A stretch of DNA of 64,000 nucleotides, from assembly GCA_900239685.1 (NCBI GenBank), contig OENT01000670.1, positions 22,899-86,898 of the forward strand. The letters run 5' to 3'. Source of the DNA: Rotaria macrura (lineage: Eukaryota > Rotifera > Eurotatoria > Philodinida > Philodinidae). The notes below the pieces were generated by a model. That model saw only the letters and a list, made by a program, of their open reading frames with translations. It was not told the DNA's origin and did not search any database. The stretch's first letter is position 1. Every line of letters starts with the position of its first letter. The position numbers were made by a program, and so were the translations under genes. This document shows, piece by piece, positions 10,661 through 25,400 of the stretch.

Positions 10661-13050
10661 ATGTCAACAGTCGATCCAAATCTAGTAATCTATGCTAACA
10701 TTACATTATTTTTTGACTACTAGTTTATTTTATCTTGCGTAGATTACTCAATATCATCAAACAATAATTATTGGTTGTGGTGTAGCCGGTCTATCGGCCG
10801 CCAATCAATTACACAACTCTGGTTGTGAATCTGTTTTAATTCTTGAAGGTTCAAAACGTATCGGTGGTCGCATCCTCACCGAATACTTGGATGATGATTC
10901 GTCAAAACCACTTGAAATGGGTGCATGTTGGATGCATGGTTTACAAGGCAATCCTGTGTATGAATTAGCTGTACGTGAAAAATTTGCACAACACACAGGT
11001 ACAATACTCAATTTTGATATTGGTACATGTGTTGATGAAAATGGTCAACAAATTTCGGGTGAATTACATAATGAAGTTGATCAATTTTTTGAAAGCTTAC
11101 TACAAGATACCAGAGATGTATTTGAATTTCATGAACAAAGCAACACACAACTATCATCTATAAGTATACATAAAGTATTTCTGGAAAAATTTGCCAATTT
11201 TTTTAATTCAAACGGAAGTGATAGTGTAACGCGTTCATTAAAACTCAAATTACTTCAACGAAGGTATGAAATTTTGACGCAAACTCATAAGCACATAAAA
11301 CAAATGATGAACAATGTGTTTTCATATTTTTTTTTGTTCTATTTTCGTATAGATTTGATCAAGAAACAGGTGAATGTGGTTGTCAATCCATGGAACAAGT
11401 ATCCTATTCGGAATTTGGTTCATATCAACGACCAAAAGGTCCCGACATGGAATTTCCATCGGGTTATTCAACATTAATTCGTTATTTATGTTCACAAATA
11501 CCAGAGAACTGGATCGAATTCGAACAATTCGTTGAAAATATACTATGGGATACAGATGATCGTGTGAAAATTACTTGTACGAATGGAAGAATTTATGAAT
11601 GTGATCATGTTGTATGTACGATTCCATTGGCTGTTATGAAATGGAGTTATAAATCATTATTTAGTCCAGCATTACCCGGTAAAAGAAAATTATTTTCAGC
11701 GACAAAACAAAATACGATAATTTGCAAATGACTTTCCTTCTCATTTCAGCATGGAAACTTGAAGCAATCCAAAAAATGGATATGGGTACCGTAGATAAAA
11801 TCTATTTGTTCTATGATAAAATCGATTTCTTTGATGGAGATTCATTGGCTATTGTTTATGATCGTCAACATGATACGTTAGATATAAAGAGAGAATGGTA
11901 CAAGAAAATATTTCTATTTCAAAAGGTCTATGATAATGTTTTATTATGTTGGATAACGGGTGATGAAGCTATTTTCTGTGAACAATTGAATGAAAAATAT
12001 ATTGGTGATGTTTTAACAAATCTCTTTCGAAAATCGTTAAAAGATAATGATATACCAACGCCGACAAAAGTTATTCGGTAAGATAAAATAATCTTCAGCT
12101 TTGTCTCATTCGATTCCATTTATTTATTCGTATTTTCATCATTTAACAATTCTAATTTATAACTCTAATCATTGATTAGTCTAAATGCAGAAATGTTCAC
12201 ATAGAGTTCATTAAGAAATTCGTGTTAAGCTCGTTTCTGTTGTATTCTTACCGATAATTGAATACAAGCACGATTTCTTTCATAATAGTTATAAATTATA
12301 AAATCATGAGATTTGAAATGAACATTTTAGTTGAATTTATTTTTGATTCTTTGTTTTTTCTACAGAACTCAATGGTTTTCGAATCCATGTGCAAAAGGTT
12401 CATACTCGTATGTACCTGTTGGTGCGTCATCATTTCAACATATTCGAGATTTGGCTGAACCTTTGAAAGTTCGGAAAAAAGTACGTTACTTTGCTACTTG
12501 AGAACGAGTCAATTTCATGAACAACCATAGTACTGATATATGTTTTTATACTTAAAGTCCTTTTAGTAGTCTCTCAGAAGGGCAGAACCCGATTCATGGA
12601 CAACACACGTTGACACAAAGCGCAGGTAGACGATTTCTTGGGATGATAAATATATATATGTCTATATATCCCTACTTACCTGAGAATTGTTGAATACGCT
12701 TGTTCGTCGGTTTTGCTGTTGTTTATTTATCTAGGCTCTGCTCGAATGATGACGATGAAGAAGATAAATAGGTTTGAAAATTGTTCTTTTCTTCTCTACT
12801 AATATTAAACTCTCATGAAAATTTTTCTTTCCTAAAATTAACATCTCATTTTTAGCCACGAGTACTATTTGCCGGTGAACATACCCATACTCGTTACTAT
12901 TCAACAGTCACTGGTGCATATATAACCGGTCGAGAACAAGCATTACAAGTTGCACAACAGTTGAATGCTAACAACGATACGGAAACATTAGCAAAAGCTA
13001 ATACTGATGATTTCACTAAAATTCAATGGAAACGTGATGAACCACCCTGA
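10661..13050 (+). CDS. FAD-dependent polyamine oxidase-like amine oxidase
   Basis: Oxidises polyamines (spermine, spermidine or their acetyl forms), producing hydrogen peroxide. Six exons: 10661-10684, 10743-11263, 11353-11678, 11750-12077, 12366-12480, 12856-13050, giving 502 residues. The first coding exon is only 24 nt (MSTVDPNL) and joins the Rossmann motif IIIGCGVAGLSAA. GGRI follows, then the substrate-domain segment LPAWKLEAIQKM and GTVDKIYLFY, whose Lys matches the conserved amine-oxidase lysine. The C-terminal FAD motif is LFAGEHTHTRYYSTVTGAY. The protein ends in PP, with no peroxisomal SKL-type signal. Family assignment is firm, but the split between spermine oxidase and N1-acetylpolyamine oxidase is not resolved by eye. 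Introns 4 and 5 (288 and 375 nt) are longer than the others. An AATAAA signal follows at 13403. Confidence 0.88.
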
Positions 13051-13402
13051 CAAACTCCCGTATCAAGTTGTCATCGAGAGTCGATGACGACTACACATGA
13101 CGGTACTGGTCAAGCACCCACCGATTCAATGATGGAACAAGATGTTGTCTCAAAACCTAACTGTGGTTTGACAAAAATAATCTTTTCGTCTATTACGGAA
13201 GTGGGTTACCAGACCGTTCTCTACGTCAAGGAAATTGCGATGAATTTATTGGTATAAGTACTTTCGAATTTTTTTTCTCATATTAACACTATAATAATCC
13301 AGTGTTACACACATATCTATTTTCGTCTTTGAAACATACTAATCTTATCGCTACTTAATCAAACAGGTGTATGTTGTGTTTTTCTTCTCAACACATTTAT
13401 TC

Positions 13403-13408
13403 AATAAA
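13403..13408 (+). terminator. Polyadenylation signal of the oxidase gene
   Basis: AATAAA, 353 nt after the oxidase stop codon and before the convergent INCENP-like gene. Confidence 0.5.
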
Positions 13409-13489
13409 ACTAATCATCTCGTCTAGAAACTAGATCGGTTCCGAATTCTTATTTCCAAAAAAAAACCTTCATCGTAATGTACAAAATAA

Positions 13490-13495
13490 TTTATT
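13490..13495 (-). terminator. Polyadenylation signal of the INCENP-like gene
   Basis: TTTATT on the plus strand reads AATAAA on the minus strand, 39 nt past the INCENP-like stop. It is separate from the convergent oxidase signal, so the two 3' ends need not overlap. Confidence 0.5.
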
Positions 13496-13533
13496 TTTAA
13501 ATTATTTAAAATAACGCAACAAAAGAGAAAAAA

Positions 13534-14240
13534 TTATACAAAGTTCGGTGGAAGCATAAAAAAAGATAAATTCGAAGGAGCTTCAGTGTCGTAGAATTCG
13601 ATTGATCGAACCATTTCATGTGCAATATCCATGTGAATGGAACCGAAGATATCTTCTGGATTTTTATCATTAAAATAAATTTGATTTATTATTGCTAGTT
13701 GAAGCTGACTTTCTGAATACAAAACATAATGATTTTCTACGTTCTCACTGAATCGTAACAACAACATACTTCTTGCCCAATTCGGGATTTTTTTCGATCT
13801 TCGACGTGATAGAGCCATATGAGTATCATCAAGCTCATCATCATGAAAAATGGTCATATCGTAATTATTTGTTGAATTTGTTTTATTGCTATATTCTGCA
13901 CTTGGATTTATTTCACGGACAATGTTTGATCTGCACAAGTAGATAAACAAATATATATGTAAAGTGTAAAGAGCATCGGCATACCCTTTAATGCGTTGAA
14001 ATCGACTAGTCGGGTGCAGATTACTATCGGTGTTGTTATGGATTGGTGTTTGTGATTGAAGAAAAGAGCATGTTTTCTTGAAGAGCTGACGACGAAGCTT
14101 AGATTTGATTGAAGGGTTCGAGTGTTTTGTTTTTGCCACAATTGATGTATTGCACGAACGCACGCACTAGAACATAGATATGAGAATATTTAGATGAAAA
14201 CTTCATTCTTATTTACTTTGACAGGATTGCAAAAAGCCAT
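13534..14240 (-). CDS. INCENP: INCENP-like protein, very short, with IN-box
   Basis: Chromosomal passenger scaffold; the IN-box binds and activates Aurora B. Four exons: 14217-14240 (MAFCNPVK), 13985-14166, 13770-13930, 13534-13712, giving 181 residues. After splicing the 57-nt intron 13713-13769 the sequence reads IPNWARKSQLQLAIINQIYF and then EDIFGSI. This aligns without gaps to the vertebrate IN-box (IPTWAR...AIIHQYY...LFGTI). The preceding stretch NYDMTIFHDDELDD resembles the acidic NYGMDLNSDDSTDDE upstream of the human IN-box. The protein lacks the long single-helix region (human INCENP is about 920 residues) and I see no clear TSS motif at the C-terminus. Introns 2 and 3 are multiples of three without stops, so the unspliced frame stays open. 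The first exon is inferred from splice signals; more distant 5' exons cannot be excluded. Confidence 0.8.
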
Positions 14241-16430
14241 TGCGAATGTAATATTGTATTACGTAAAATTTCGAAGAAGAAATGTAATGAGACTGACGCT
14301 TACTGTCTGCTTATATACAGTAAATCTCATTTAGTGTAAAATGGCTCAAAGTGTTCCAATATTTAAGTCTAATCAAAGAACTGTACCGATGGTGGGATTG
14401 ATCAATTAGATTATAAGCTTATTATGTTATCTCTTTCTTCTTCGTCATTGATTGATCTCGTTCTATTTTAATTGGAGGAAAAAAATTCTTTCGTTGAAAA
14501 TAATGGACGAATAATAAAATAGAGTAATCTTCCAAATAAGTGTCTATTCGATAACAAATTCAATGGATTTGGTTGAATAAGTATTTTATCAGACATTTCA
14601 TAACCTATTGAATAATCTAGAAACTAAAACATTAATGTATTCAATGTAAACGTGTTTAGTTTGTGATGGTCTACATCCCGTGGTGGTTTCCGATTTGGTT
14701 TCGATGACGTTTAAGGTTGCTATTGTAGTTGTTTTCACGAGAAGCCTTTGACCTCTCATTTCTAATTAAGAAGAAATTCGAACTGTTCGATTAAACATGA
14801 ATCATCAGATATTAACATAATATGTTACGAATGCAAATCTTCCTATGTTTGTTGCACGAAATACTACTGTTATCTTTTATCAGCAACATAATGAGACATA
14901 TTGACAGCTAGTTGTTTTTCCTTGGATATCTTGCCGTGCTTTGATTGTTTATCATAGTGCCTTCAGACTGAGCATGATCAGTGACGAGTTCTATATTCGA
15001 TTATTGATTACATATGTTTTCCTCGGGCGAGACTGAGTCCGATGTTTCGTAAACACAGAGTTTTTTTGTTCAATGGAGCGATTTCTTAGGGAAAAAGAGA
15101 GTTCAGGAGACACTTAGATAAAGTCCTATTCAATACACTATGATGATTGTGGAACTTTTGTAGAACAACACGTTATAATATCAAATGTCGTTGTAGTGTG
15201 TTTTTTTATTTTCTCGTTGACGTTTTTCAGTCGAGTCTTAATAGAATTTAGAATGACGTACATCATGCTAGTCATGCAATCTTCAATACTATTTGAAAAA
15301 CAAAACGGAATGCTGAAAATAGATTAAGGATTAATCGAATAAAGTTCGATCGATATCATGCGAAACAATATTTATGTGAATAGTCGCATGCTTAGATATG
15401 ATTCTTAATTTGACTTGAGTCGCCGAGTCTTCTTCGTCTATTCATTTTCCTTCAATTGATGTTGTTTTTTGGCCATTGGGTTGCATTTTTCTCTTGTGCA
15501 TAGTGCTTTACATTTATAATTCGCCGATAACATATTTAGCCAAATAGTTAAGACTAATTGGATTTTTCCTACTAGTTAGAAACGAAATGAAATAACCTAT
15601 ATACAGAGAGAGCTACATAGAAATGACTTGATCATCGAATGATGATGTAATAGTCGTCTAAGAGTAATTGATCTCGATATGGTTTAATGGTCGATGCTGT
15701 TTTATTGAGAATGCAATGTTGTAAAAACCTGTTTGATATGATATGTATTGAGGGCTTTGTATCCACTAGGGAAACAGCCATCGTAGTTTATTTTTGTTGT
15801 GATGCAGCAGTCAAAAGATTGAATAGATTAGATAAGTAGGTTTGTCACAAGTAGTCTGCATCCGTTTTTTGGTGCTGATGCGAAAGTAAAAAAATATTCT
15901 TCACTATCTGATAACCTTGTTTTTTTCTCTATGATTACTAACAGATGTTTTCGTTCTCAGATCAACCAATTTTATCAAAACATAATCAATCACAAGAAAG
16001 TAGAATAATATCATCGTAATTTATATTTCAAACTGTCTTGATTTTAATATACGGTATTCAAGTCGTACAAAAAGGAAACAAAAGGAAGCCAAAGTCGAAC
16101 ACGACATAAACGAAAACATTATACTTGAATTGTTTACAACAGAAGAGGAACACATAAATCTTTGTTAGTTTTAGTTAGTTTTTTTTTTCTAATAAAAACC
16201 TATATAATACATATATGTATATAGATTAATGTGAAGAAAATCAATTAATCTGACCGGTTCAATTGGTTGGTATTTAAATAGAATCAATAAATAAAAAAGC
16301 GTGTTCAAACACTCTACGAAGACACAAGTGAAGTAGAAGAAGACTAGGTTTATAGTTTCTTTTCGTTTGTTGTTTTTTTTCCAAATTATTTACGAAAGAC
16401 AGTCGGGCAAACGTCATTTACATTCTATGG
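14241..16430. other. Intergenic, no gene seen
   Basis: About 2.2 kb of AT-rich sequence between the 3' end of the VPS15 gene and the 5' end of the INCENP-like gene. I find no exon-like open segment with good splice sites and no RNA gene. Confidence 0.5.
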
Positions 16431-19400
16431 TCATTTCCATATTTTAACAACTGCATCACATGAAACAGTTATTAAATAAGGCGTACGTTCTTTAGACATA
16501 ACTAATTGCATTGCTGTCACTGTATCGGTATGTGCTGGTGGAATATTTGCACTTGATTTCGTTGCTTTAATTTCTGTCGTCGGTGTTGTTGTTGAAGATG
16601 ATTGTGTCGAAGACATATTTGTTAATAGTGTGGCTGTTGGCGGTGATGATGGATGTTTACGTCGATGATATTCTTCAATGGTTACTTCAACACCGTCAAT
16701 AGTTTTTGCTTGATAGCTCGCTGTGGAAACATCATCATCAGCTGGTCCTCGACATACGATGTAGGAACGTAATGGTTGACTTAAATTCCAATTTCTTATA
16801 CGCATATCTGTTCCAGCACAAAGTAATGATATTGATCCATCATATTTCCATAAATACATCGATGCAATATAGTGATTAATTGACTAAGTGATTAAAGAAA
16901 AAAAGAACAAAAACAGAGACGATTATATGATAAGAATGTTTATATTTGTCTTTATATTAGTCCAAACCTGTGTTAAACAAAGTGGTGTCGCTGGTGATGG
17001 CCAGAACACTTTTTGTCGTATTTGTGGTCTATCAATGTTCCATACAGCAATTTCATTGTTACCTTGAAATGAACTTATTAAACTACTTGGTTGATCTTGA
17101 TGACGAAGTAGATTGACGACACGTGCACCTAATAATCACAAGAAAAGAAATACTCAGTTTTTATACATGGAATCAGTATTATTGTGTATGCGTTTTTTTA
17201 AAACCTGTAGGATGTCGCATTCCTTGAATACATAATTGAAAACGCATATCCCATATATCGATGAATCCACTTCCAGTACCAACTGCTAACCATGTTTGAA
17301 GTTCATCAACTTCCAACGAAGTTATTAAACCTAGAAAAAAGAAAAACATTAAAAAAACACAAAGAAACACGACAAGAAATTGTTTCTTGTTTTACGATGA
17401 TTTAGATCATTTTTAAATCGAAATACAGGTGTTGAACATCTTGTATCAATGCCAACAATTAAACCTTGTGATGTAGCTAACGCTAGAACTTCTTGTGAGC
17501 CAGTATTAAAATATTTCAAATCAACAGGTACACCAACATCAATTACATCTAATTTTAAATTGTAAATTGATTCACGAATGTCACCAGTTGAACCATTAAG
17601 ACTGAAAATAAAACGGTGCAAATTAGAGTTTGAATAGATGAAACATGCATTTTATATTTACTCGTATATATTAAATTGTCCATTTTCACTTAAGCATGCA
17701 AGATTTAAATTATTATCAGATGTAAATGCTAAGCCGCGAACAGGTGAAGCTAGAATGGATAGAATTTATTAACAATATTGTTATAAGTTTTAATTCTTAG
17801 AGTTTTTTATTTAGGAAATCTTTTGATGAGATGAAAAATTTTCTTTTTCATAAGACTTATCTCCGTGAAAAAGGAGTCGTCATATCTTACGATATAGAAA
17901 CTTATCATTGAAGTAAAACTTTAGAGAAACGCGCAGTTGATATATCGTATATTTTTGATTTCTTCGTGAGTGAATGATTAGACTTCCGGTATAGGGTTTG
18001 GATTAGAATATACTGAGTGTTTGTTGATACCACGCAACATTGACCGATTATCGAACAGTTTTACTTTGTTTTACTATCGACGCTACTTGTTTAAGTTAAG
18101 GTATATACGAAAATACTTAATTATGTCAAAGAATAAATTGAAAGATCGAATCTAATCAACAAAGTGAACATCATTTTCTTTTGAACTCAAAATTATTATC
18201 CAGATATAGACAACAGCAAGAGATAAAAATCTTCAGATAAATAATTTGTCTGAAAAAGTTCTATAGAATCAATGAAGGATAATGTATCGAAAGCTATAAA
18301 ATACGCACTATCGACCCATTTATAGATCTAACAAACCATTAGTCACGATTCAAGTTCAATGTCATGCCTGAAATTCTTTTATACATCATCCATTCTCTTT
18401 GCTAATGATAGATACAATAAAGATAAAAACAATGTATTCAACTTCAACATCATCCTATAGAATGATCGATGGATCATATAAAAATGTATCTATACGAGTT
18501 CTTAGAATTATTCGAAAATCGATCATTTTCTTTATCACTATTTCTTAAGAAATAGAGCATTATTTTTTTTTTGTAAACTACTTGAATATATTGCAAAGAT
18601 GAACTGGACTGCAAAATTGAATATTAAAAGTTTTACCTGTTCCACGAATAGCTCGTGTTGGTCGAAAGATAAGAGTTTTTTGCAATTGATTTATATCCCA
18701 TAACCGTATAGATCCTTTCGAATCACCGGTAGCAAAGAGTTGTGTATAATTAATAGATGGAGAAACAAGCGTCGATGCCAATCTTTTGAAGAAAAACAAA
18801 ACAAAAATGAATTTGCCAGCTATAGAATTATGTTCATACCGTGTAATTTTTCCATTATGTAAATGTATATGACCCAGAAGAATACCTTGTGGTGTCCAAG
18901 GTTTTTGATCGGATATTTCATAGACATTTGTTGGTACACTATGTTTGAGTAATTTAGCACGTTGACAATCTTCGCGATAGATAGCTTCATGTTTTGATAG
19001 TAAATTGTTTTGCTCTGTTAAGCATTGCAATCGAAGACCTTTTAAGATACATACAGAATAATAATAAAGCAAGATCTAAGAGAAGCATCATGAGATACCA
19101 TCGAATATACGAAACTATCGATGAAAGAAAACAGCTTCGTTTGTTACTGATGTATTTTATGTATGAAAATTTGAAACAGTTATTTGAATAAATTTATCGT
19201 CATCATTTTAATTATGAAGAAGAAGAAGAGAAAAACTTTGTGTAAGCCTTGATGAGACTCGTTCGATGATTTCTACCACTTCTCTTTAATAAACGAGTGT
19301 GCAATAAATTAATATTGATTTTCAAGAACTTTATTCATTCAATAGTTCATAATAGATCGCTTTTTTATGCGTTTAATAGAGGATTCTATAATGAATTCAA

Positions 19401-22400
19401 TGTATATAATTCAACTACGTATTCTTTGAACACCAGTAAAATTATTCAACAATGAATGAATGGATAGGTACAAAACTAACTGTGTATGTGTTTCATCGAT
19501 GGACAGTATTACATTTTTATCGTTTCATCCTGCAAGAAGATAAATATAAAATTTAGAGTCAGTATTGATCACTACCGTATAAAATATTCAGTTTCATTTT
19601 TATGTCACGAACAGGGACGCAGATACAATGGAGTCCACTCCCCTCTACTCCAGAAAGACTGAAATACTTTGAGGGAAGGATGAACTTATTTGTTGGTACA
19701 ATCTACAATGTACCTTTCTCCTATGGCACGCCTCTCCTATGAGTCCCTAGCTGCATGTTTGGTCACGAACGATTGTGTCAATTACAACTTGGTCCGATTG
19801 TTTCCAGATGATAAGGTTTTTCCATCACGAACAAGAATCCTTAACAATGTGTTTATCTGCTTACATATAATTTTAGATACTAATTCAAAAGGAAACGAAT
19901 TGCGGAAAAATTTTTTTATCGAAAACTTAAGATACTGTCGAGACATGCAGATACGAACTTCTACTTGGAAGTGAATGTTCATAATCTGGTAATAGGATTA
20001 GATAATTTTAAGTATCGATACAAACAATACTTAAAAACAAAAGAAGTTAACAGTAAGAATTTCTCTAGTCAATGCTTCGTATAATCGATGGTTTTCTTAA
20101 TGCTGAAATAAACATAAACCTGTTCGTGTTATTCTGGATGTTGGTTCAAGAAAAACTTGTGGACGATGTTGTGTTATACTTTCTGTTGACGGTAATTGGT
20201 ATTGTATCGGATCCATGAACATAGTTTTATCATTATTTTCACTGATTGCCTTCTCATTAATATTGGCTGGTAAATTAGGTGGAGTAGATTCTTCTTGATT
20301 TGGAACTTGTATTCTTACAGCACCAAACATTTCTGACCAACCGTACTAAAAGCAAAATTTTATGAATAAATCATTATCTTTCTATGCATAGCGTACAGTA
20401 TCATTATTGATAGTTCTTGTAGTATAATTTTCATTATTAGTTCGATTCATATTTAAACTTAAATCAAGCCGTCGTCCTGGTGGTGTTCTTATATGAACAG
20501 TACCTGGTCGAGTTGTAGCTTCAGTTGATGCACTTATACTAAATGAAAGAAAGACTTCTTCTATACTGATAGTGTTTTCATCGTTTTATTTAAATTTTAC
20601 TTTAATCTATATTGTGGTGTTTGTTTAACAAAAAATTTTAAAGCTAAAATTTTATCTTCATCTTCTTCCTTCATTCCTAATTCAATTAATTTAACGAATA
20701 CCTTCGAAAAACAAAAGAAAATGTTATCTCATTTAGACAAGTCTGAATCAATAAAAAGAACAACAAATATCTTACATCAGCAACAAGAATATCCGTAGAT
20801 TCAATGTAAGCTGGCTTTAGTCCAGTACGTGTCATTTGTCGAACAGTAGACCGATCTGATAAATGTCGAAATAAATTGTCATTTGGTTGAATTTGTTGAA
20901 CATATTCAAATAGTTCACGTGATAATGGTTCAATCAAAGCGTTATATAATATATCCTAAAAATAGATAAGATAATCTGCCATAATCCATTCAACTATGAC
21001 TAAATGTAGTTCAGCACATGAAAATGAATCTAAAGTAAGGTACTTGTATGCACTTATCTCGATTGACATAATGTCGTCAGTATGATCATAAAATTGTGTT
21101 CGGAAATAGTTAACTGTTTGTAATGTATGCAATGCTATTCGATAGCGACTTGTTGTAATCTTTAAATTAGAGATACGGACAAGACAAGAAGAGTTTCTCT
21201 GTCTCTACATATTTCTAGTTGAGACTATCAATTTTTAAAATATTCAAATGAAAAATTTTATCAAGATAGATAACTTTTCAAATGAACGACTCATCATAAA
21301 AACATTCCGAAATTCATAGAGAATACGACCGTGTTTTCTATGCGATAAGCTGTTGATCCATACAAAAAAAGTAGCTAGAGACATGCATCTTTATTTTCCT
21401 AGACTTGATAAAATTTTGTCATGCTACTCAATTTGATCGGATAACAACAAATACGTTTTACTATTAAATTACAAATTTGAGAGTTATCTCAGTCTTGTTA
21501 TGATCTATGCATAATTGCTATAGAATATACAACAACATTCAATGAGTAATTTAAATTTCGACATAAGATAGGATAAAAATATTCTACTAAGAATGTTGAT
21601 TGTTTATTTTTACGTACAGGATTTTCAACTTGAACAACTGGAAATTTAAAGAATCGTTCAATCACCGGTAAAACAAATCCATGTATATCAGCTAAGTGAG
21701 ACTTCTCACAAATACTATTTATAAATTCTATAACACTTAATCGAAGCCAAAGATTCTAAAACAAAAAAGAAAGAAATTTTTAATTTAAAAGAAAAATAAA
21801 ATAACAACTCTTATTTTCATACCGGATGACAGACAAGTGGTGCAACTTGTTGAAGAAATTCATAAACGGTTTTACGTTTTAATAATGATAGACGTACAAA
21901 AGAAGCAAGAGCTTTCAATACTCGATATACAACAAATTCTTCTTCATCAACTAATCCCTATGTCAAATAGAAATAAAAACGAATATCATAGAAACTTTTG
22001 CAATGAATTCTACTTTTCATACTTGATTTAACAATGGTTGAATAAATAATTCACTTTCTAGACCAATATATGAAGCAACCGTAACAAGACTATCAAATAA
22101 TGTAGCACGTAATCGCCAATTTGGTTGACTTAATAATGTTGTTAAATGTCCACAAATAACTTCGACAGCTAGAAAGCAAAGAGTTTTATTTTGGTAAAAA
22201 CGAATCATCATAAGAAATTGAATTCATATTTATCTTACTTTTTCGTTTACCAAAAAACGTACATAAACGTATTAGGTCTGATCGACATACGGCTTCAGCT
22301 AATTGTCCATATTGATCATCATTTTCACCTTGTATAAGATCACCAAATTTACCTTGCATCCATGTTTGAACACTTTTCAATTCTTCTTCATAAAGTTTCT

Positions 22401-25400
22401 ATTCAAAAATGAAACAAGCATAAAAACAATGCAAAATTTTATTTACATATCAACAACTAATTATACTTACAAAATGATCATTATTTATTGTATGATTACG
22501 TTCTTCGATTAGATAAGTTTTTTCTAGAAATCTAGAAGAAAATAAAAATGCTATCCATCAGCATGTATTCAATAAAGAATAATTTGATTTATACCTTAAT
22601 GAATGTTCCGCTAATAGAGATAAATATTTGGCGAGATGTGCACGAACATAACAATCATCTTGAATAGATGATGTTGACTAAATCAATAAAAATTTATAAT
22701 AAAACAGAAAAGAATTTTCACATGTTTTTCTATACCAATGTTGGAAAAAGATATTCACTGAAAAGATCAGCATTTTCTTGATTGATATTTTTTACAGATG
22801 ATATTGCAAAAACAAGTGTTCGAATAGCGTCAGCTCGTACACGATGATAATCATCATGTAACATTGCATTCTAAAACAAAATATTTCGTTAAAAATACAA
22901 ATATATAAATCAACTGATCAATAGAAAAAAAAAGAATTCAGATCGATACTACATGTATCTACGAATAGTTTCTGTAGTTTTAAAAATTCTATATACATTT
23001 CTACTAATCATTCGAATAGAAATATTATTCCGGCTGACTAGTCATCGTAAAGCGTTGTTCTACTTAAAGGTTTATATCAATTAGATATTGATTTCATTCT
23101 CATGCTGTCGACATGGAAGCACGGAAAGTTTTCCTATTAAGAAAATTTTTTTCTCTCGATTTCTATTGTGATAGGACGATAGATTGCCGATTTTTGACAA
23201 GGATTTTTCAAAATAAAACCATACGTTATTCTAACTAGTGTCAGAATACAATAATAATATGTCTGAAGCCTTATCATGCTTAAAAGCGAACGATATTGAA
23301 CACATTTTATTATTATGAGACATCCATTGAAACTGAATGTTCTGATTTATGAGAAGATGCAAGTTTTGTTAAACGATGTTTATCGAACTAATTTTTAATC
23401 TATCCATCGAGCATTGCTAGATAACGGTTACTATAGAATCGAACTGATATGAGTACAATAGAAGTATATGTTGTTCAGAGAAAGAAATATTTACTGCGAT
23501 AAGACATAGTATTTATAAATTAAACCTGTACTTTGTCCGTAGTATTATAGATAATTATAGTATCGATGAGTGGTAACTTTTATTCTAATTTATTTCTAAT
23601 TCGATATGTATTATAGGCAAGCGGTTAGTATCGACTTTAGTTTCAACATTTACAACGTCGAATCGATCTTAATCCAATCTTATGGGTTCTCCTTTGATAT
23701 ATATTATCAGAGATAATTAATTAGTTTTGTACAGACAACCTATGAGACTCGAGGTAAGTTTTCTCGTGAACTGATCAACTTAGTTCTAGTTAACTGAATA
23801 TACAATTGGGTAAATAAATCAGAGAAACAAAATGTTTTCCCTCTTGCCACTCAGTCTAGGTCGACATCATAGTTTCTAATTATTAAGAAGATAATGATAA
23901 TGATAATTATTTCACTTTTCTAAAAACTTAATTCAACTTCATCAGTGTCACTCTGAAATTCAGAATATGTTGATTAACGGAATAATAAACATGCGTTACT
24001 ACTTTTCAATTATACTTACGACAAATATTAGTTATCACGACAAACCTATGTAAAAATCATGGGTGATGTCAGAATATTTTATCTGATTGTATTATTTCAA
24101 ATGAGACAAAGTGAATGCGAGATAAATAATATTGAGAGATACATGATTACTACATCAAGAACAAATCGGTCAAAAATCAAGGAAAGTCTATTTAATATTA
24201 AGAGAAAGAAATGCTTCGTTGTGGAGCCTATTCGTTCATGGTAAACGCTCGAAGTAAAATATTTTTTTTTCCTTTTTATACGAAGAATCATATTTAATAT
24301 CATTTTATAATATTCGTCCTAAAGAAATATTCTATACAGTGCTCGATATGAATATTTATTTATAAACAGTGACCAATGAAATCGATTGTCTATTTTACAT
24401 CTCGACGAGTATTGATCGCAAACTATCAATAGGAGTTACTAGAACAACTGATTATGATAATGAGGAAAAGACAAGAATACTTGGAAAAATAAAATAAGAC
24501 TTTGCTATAGATGAGTACAAGTGAAGCTAAAATTTAATTTATGTTTCGATAAATCACATTTTATGACTACTCATTTCAAATTGCAATAGAGAACCTCCCC
24601 GGGAAGATCTTCTATCGCATTGAATAGTTTAGGAAATATTCCTTTGTTTTAATCTTACCACGTAAGGTAGAATTCGATCGAGTATAATTTGATCATCCAC
24701 TAGAGGAATCATTAAACGTTGAATTTCAAGTGCAACAAGTCGAGAATGTAAATGCTGAATGAAAACGAAAAGAACAAGATCTATAAATATTTAAATATAT
24801 CGATTTTGAAATTTTACTTTTAACTTTCTCATGCAAGATAAGGCAAGTGAAAGAAGTATCAATAAACATTGTGATGATTCTTGTGTTTTTTCTTCGTCAA
24901 TTTCCATTGAATTCTCAGTAACATCATTATTTTCAACGAGCAAACTTTTAATTATATATGAAAAATCTCGATGAAGCCTAAAGACGATCAAATGCATTGA
25001 CATGAATTTCATTAGGAAAAACAACGAAAGTAAAACTTTCGTTTTCTTTCATACTTATAAATAACGAAATCTGGTGAAAATTCTTTTAAAATTTTTTGTA
25101 CATATGGTAAGAGAAATGTGTAGAAACACGATGGAAATGCTTTTCCTTTTTGTTCCTCGAGGTATTGTTCAGCTGTGTGACGGTTCAATGGATCACGATC
25201 AATCATATTTTCAACCATTGCCTTTAATAATCAATAGAATATTCATAGAAAAACTCAAAGTCATGTTTACTCGTATATCCGTATCAACGATTTTATTAAT
25301 AATTGGCATTGGATCATAACCACCGGTTCGATAATCAAGCATTTGTGTTAGAGTAAATAATGGTTGTTCAGTAAATAATTCTGCTAATATACAACTGAAC

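Noticed and set aside
12579-12620. G-rich patch in intron 5 of the oxidase as a missing exon
   Set aside because: Joining exon 5 to 12856 already gives the expected run into LFAGEHT; the patch has no matching splice sites.
21061-21172. Open exon-like segment in VPS15 intron 17
   Set aside because: Splicing exon 17 directly to 20955 preserves phase and matches the human order (ENP to DILYNALIEPLSREL); the segment has no counterpart.
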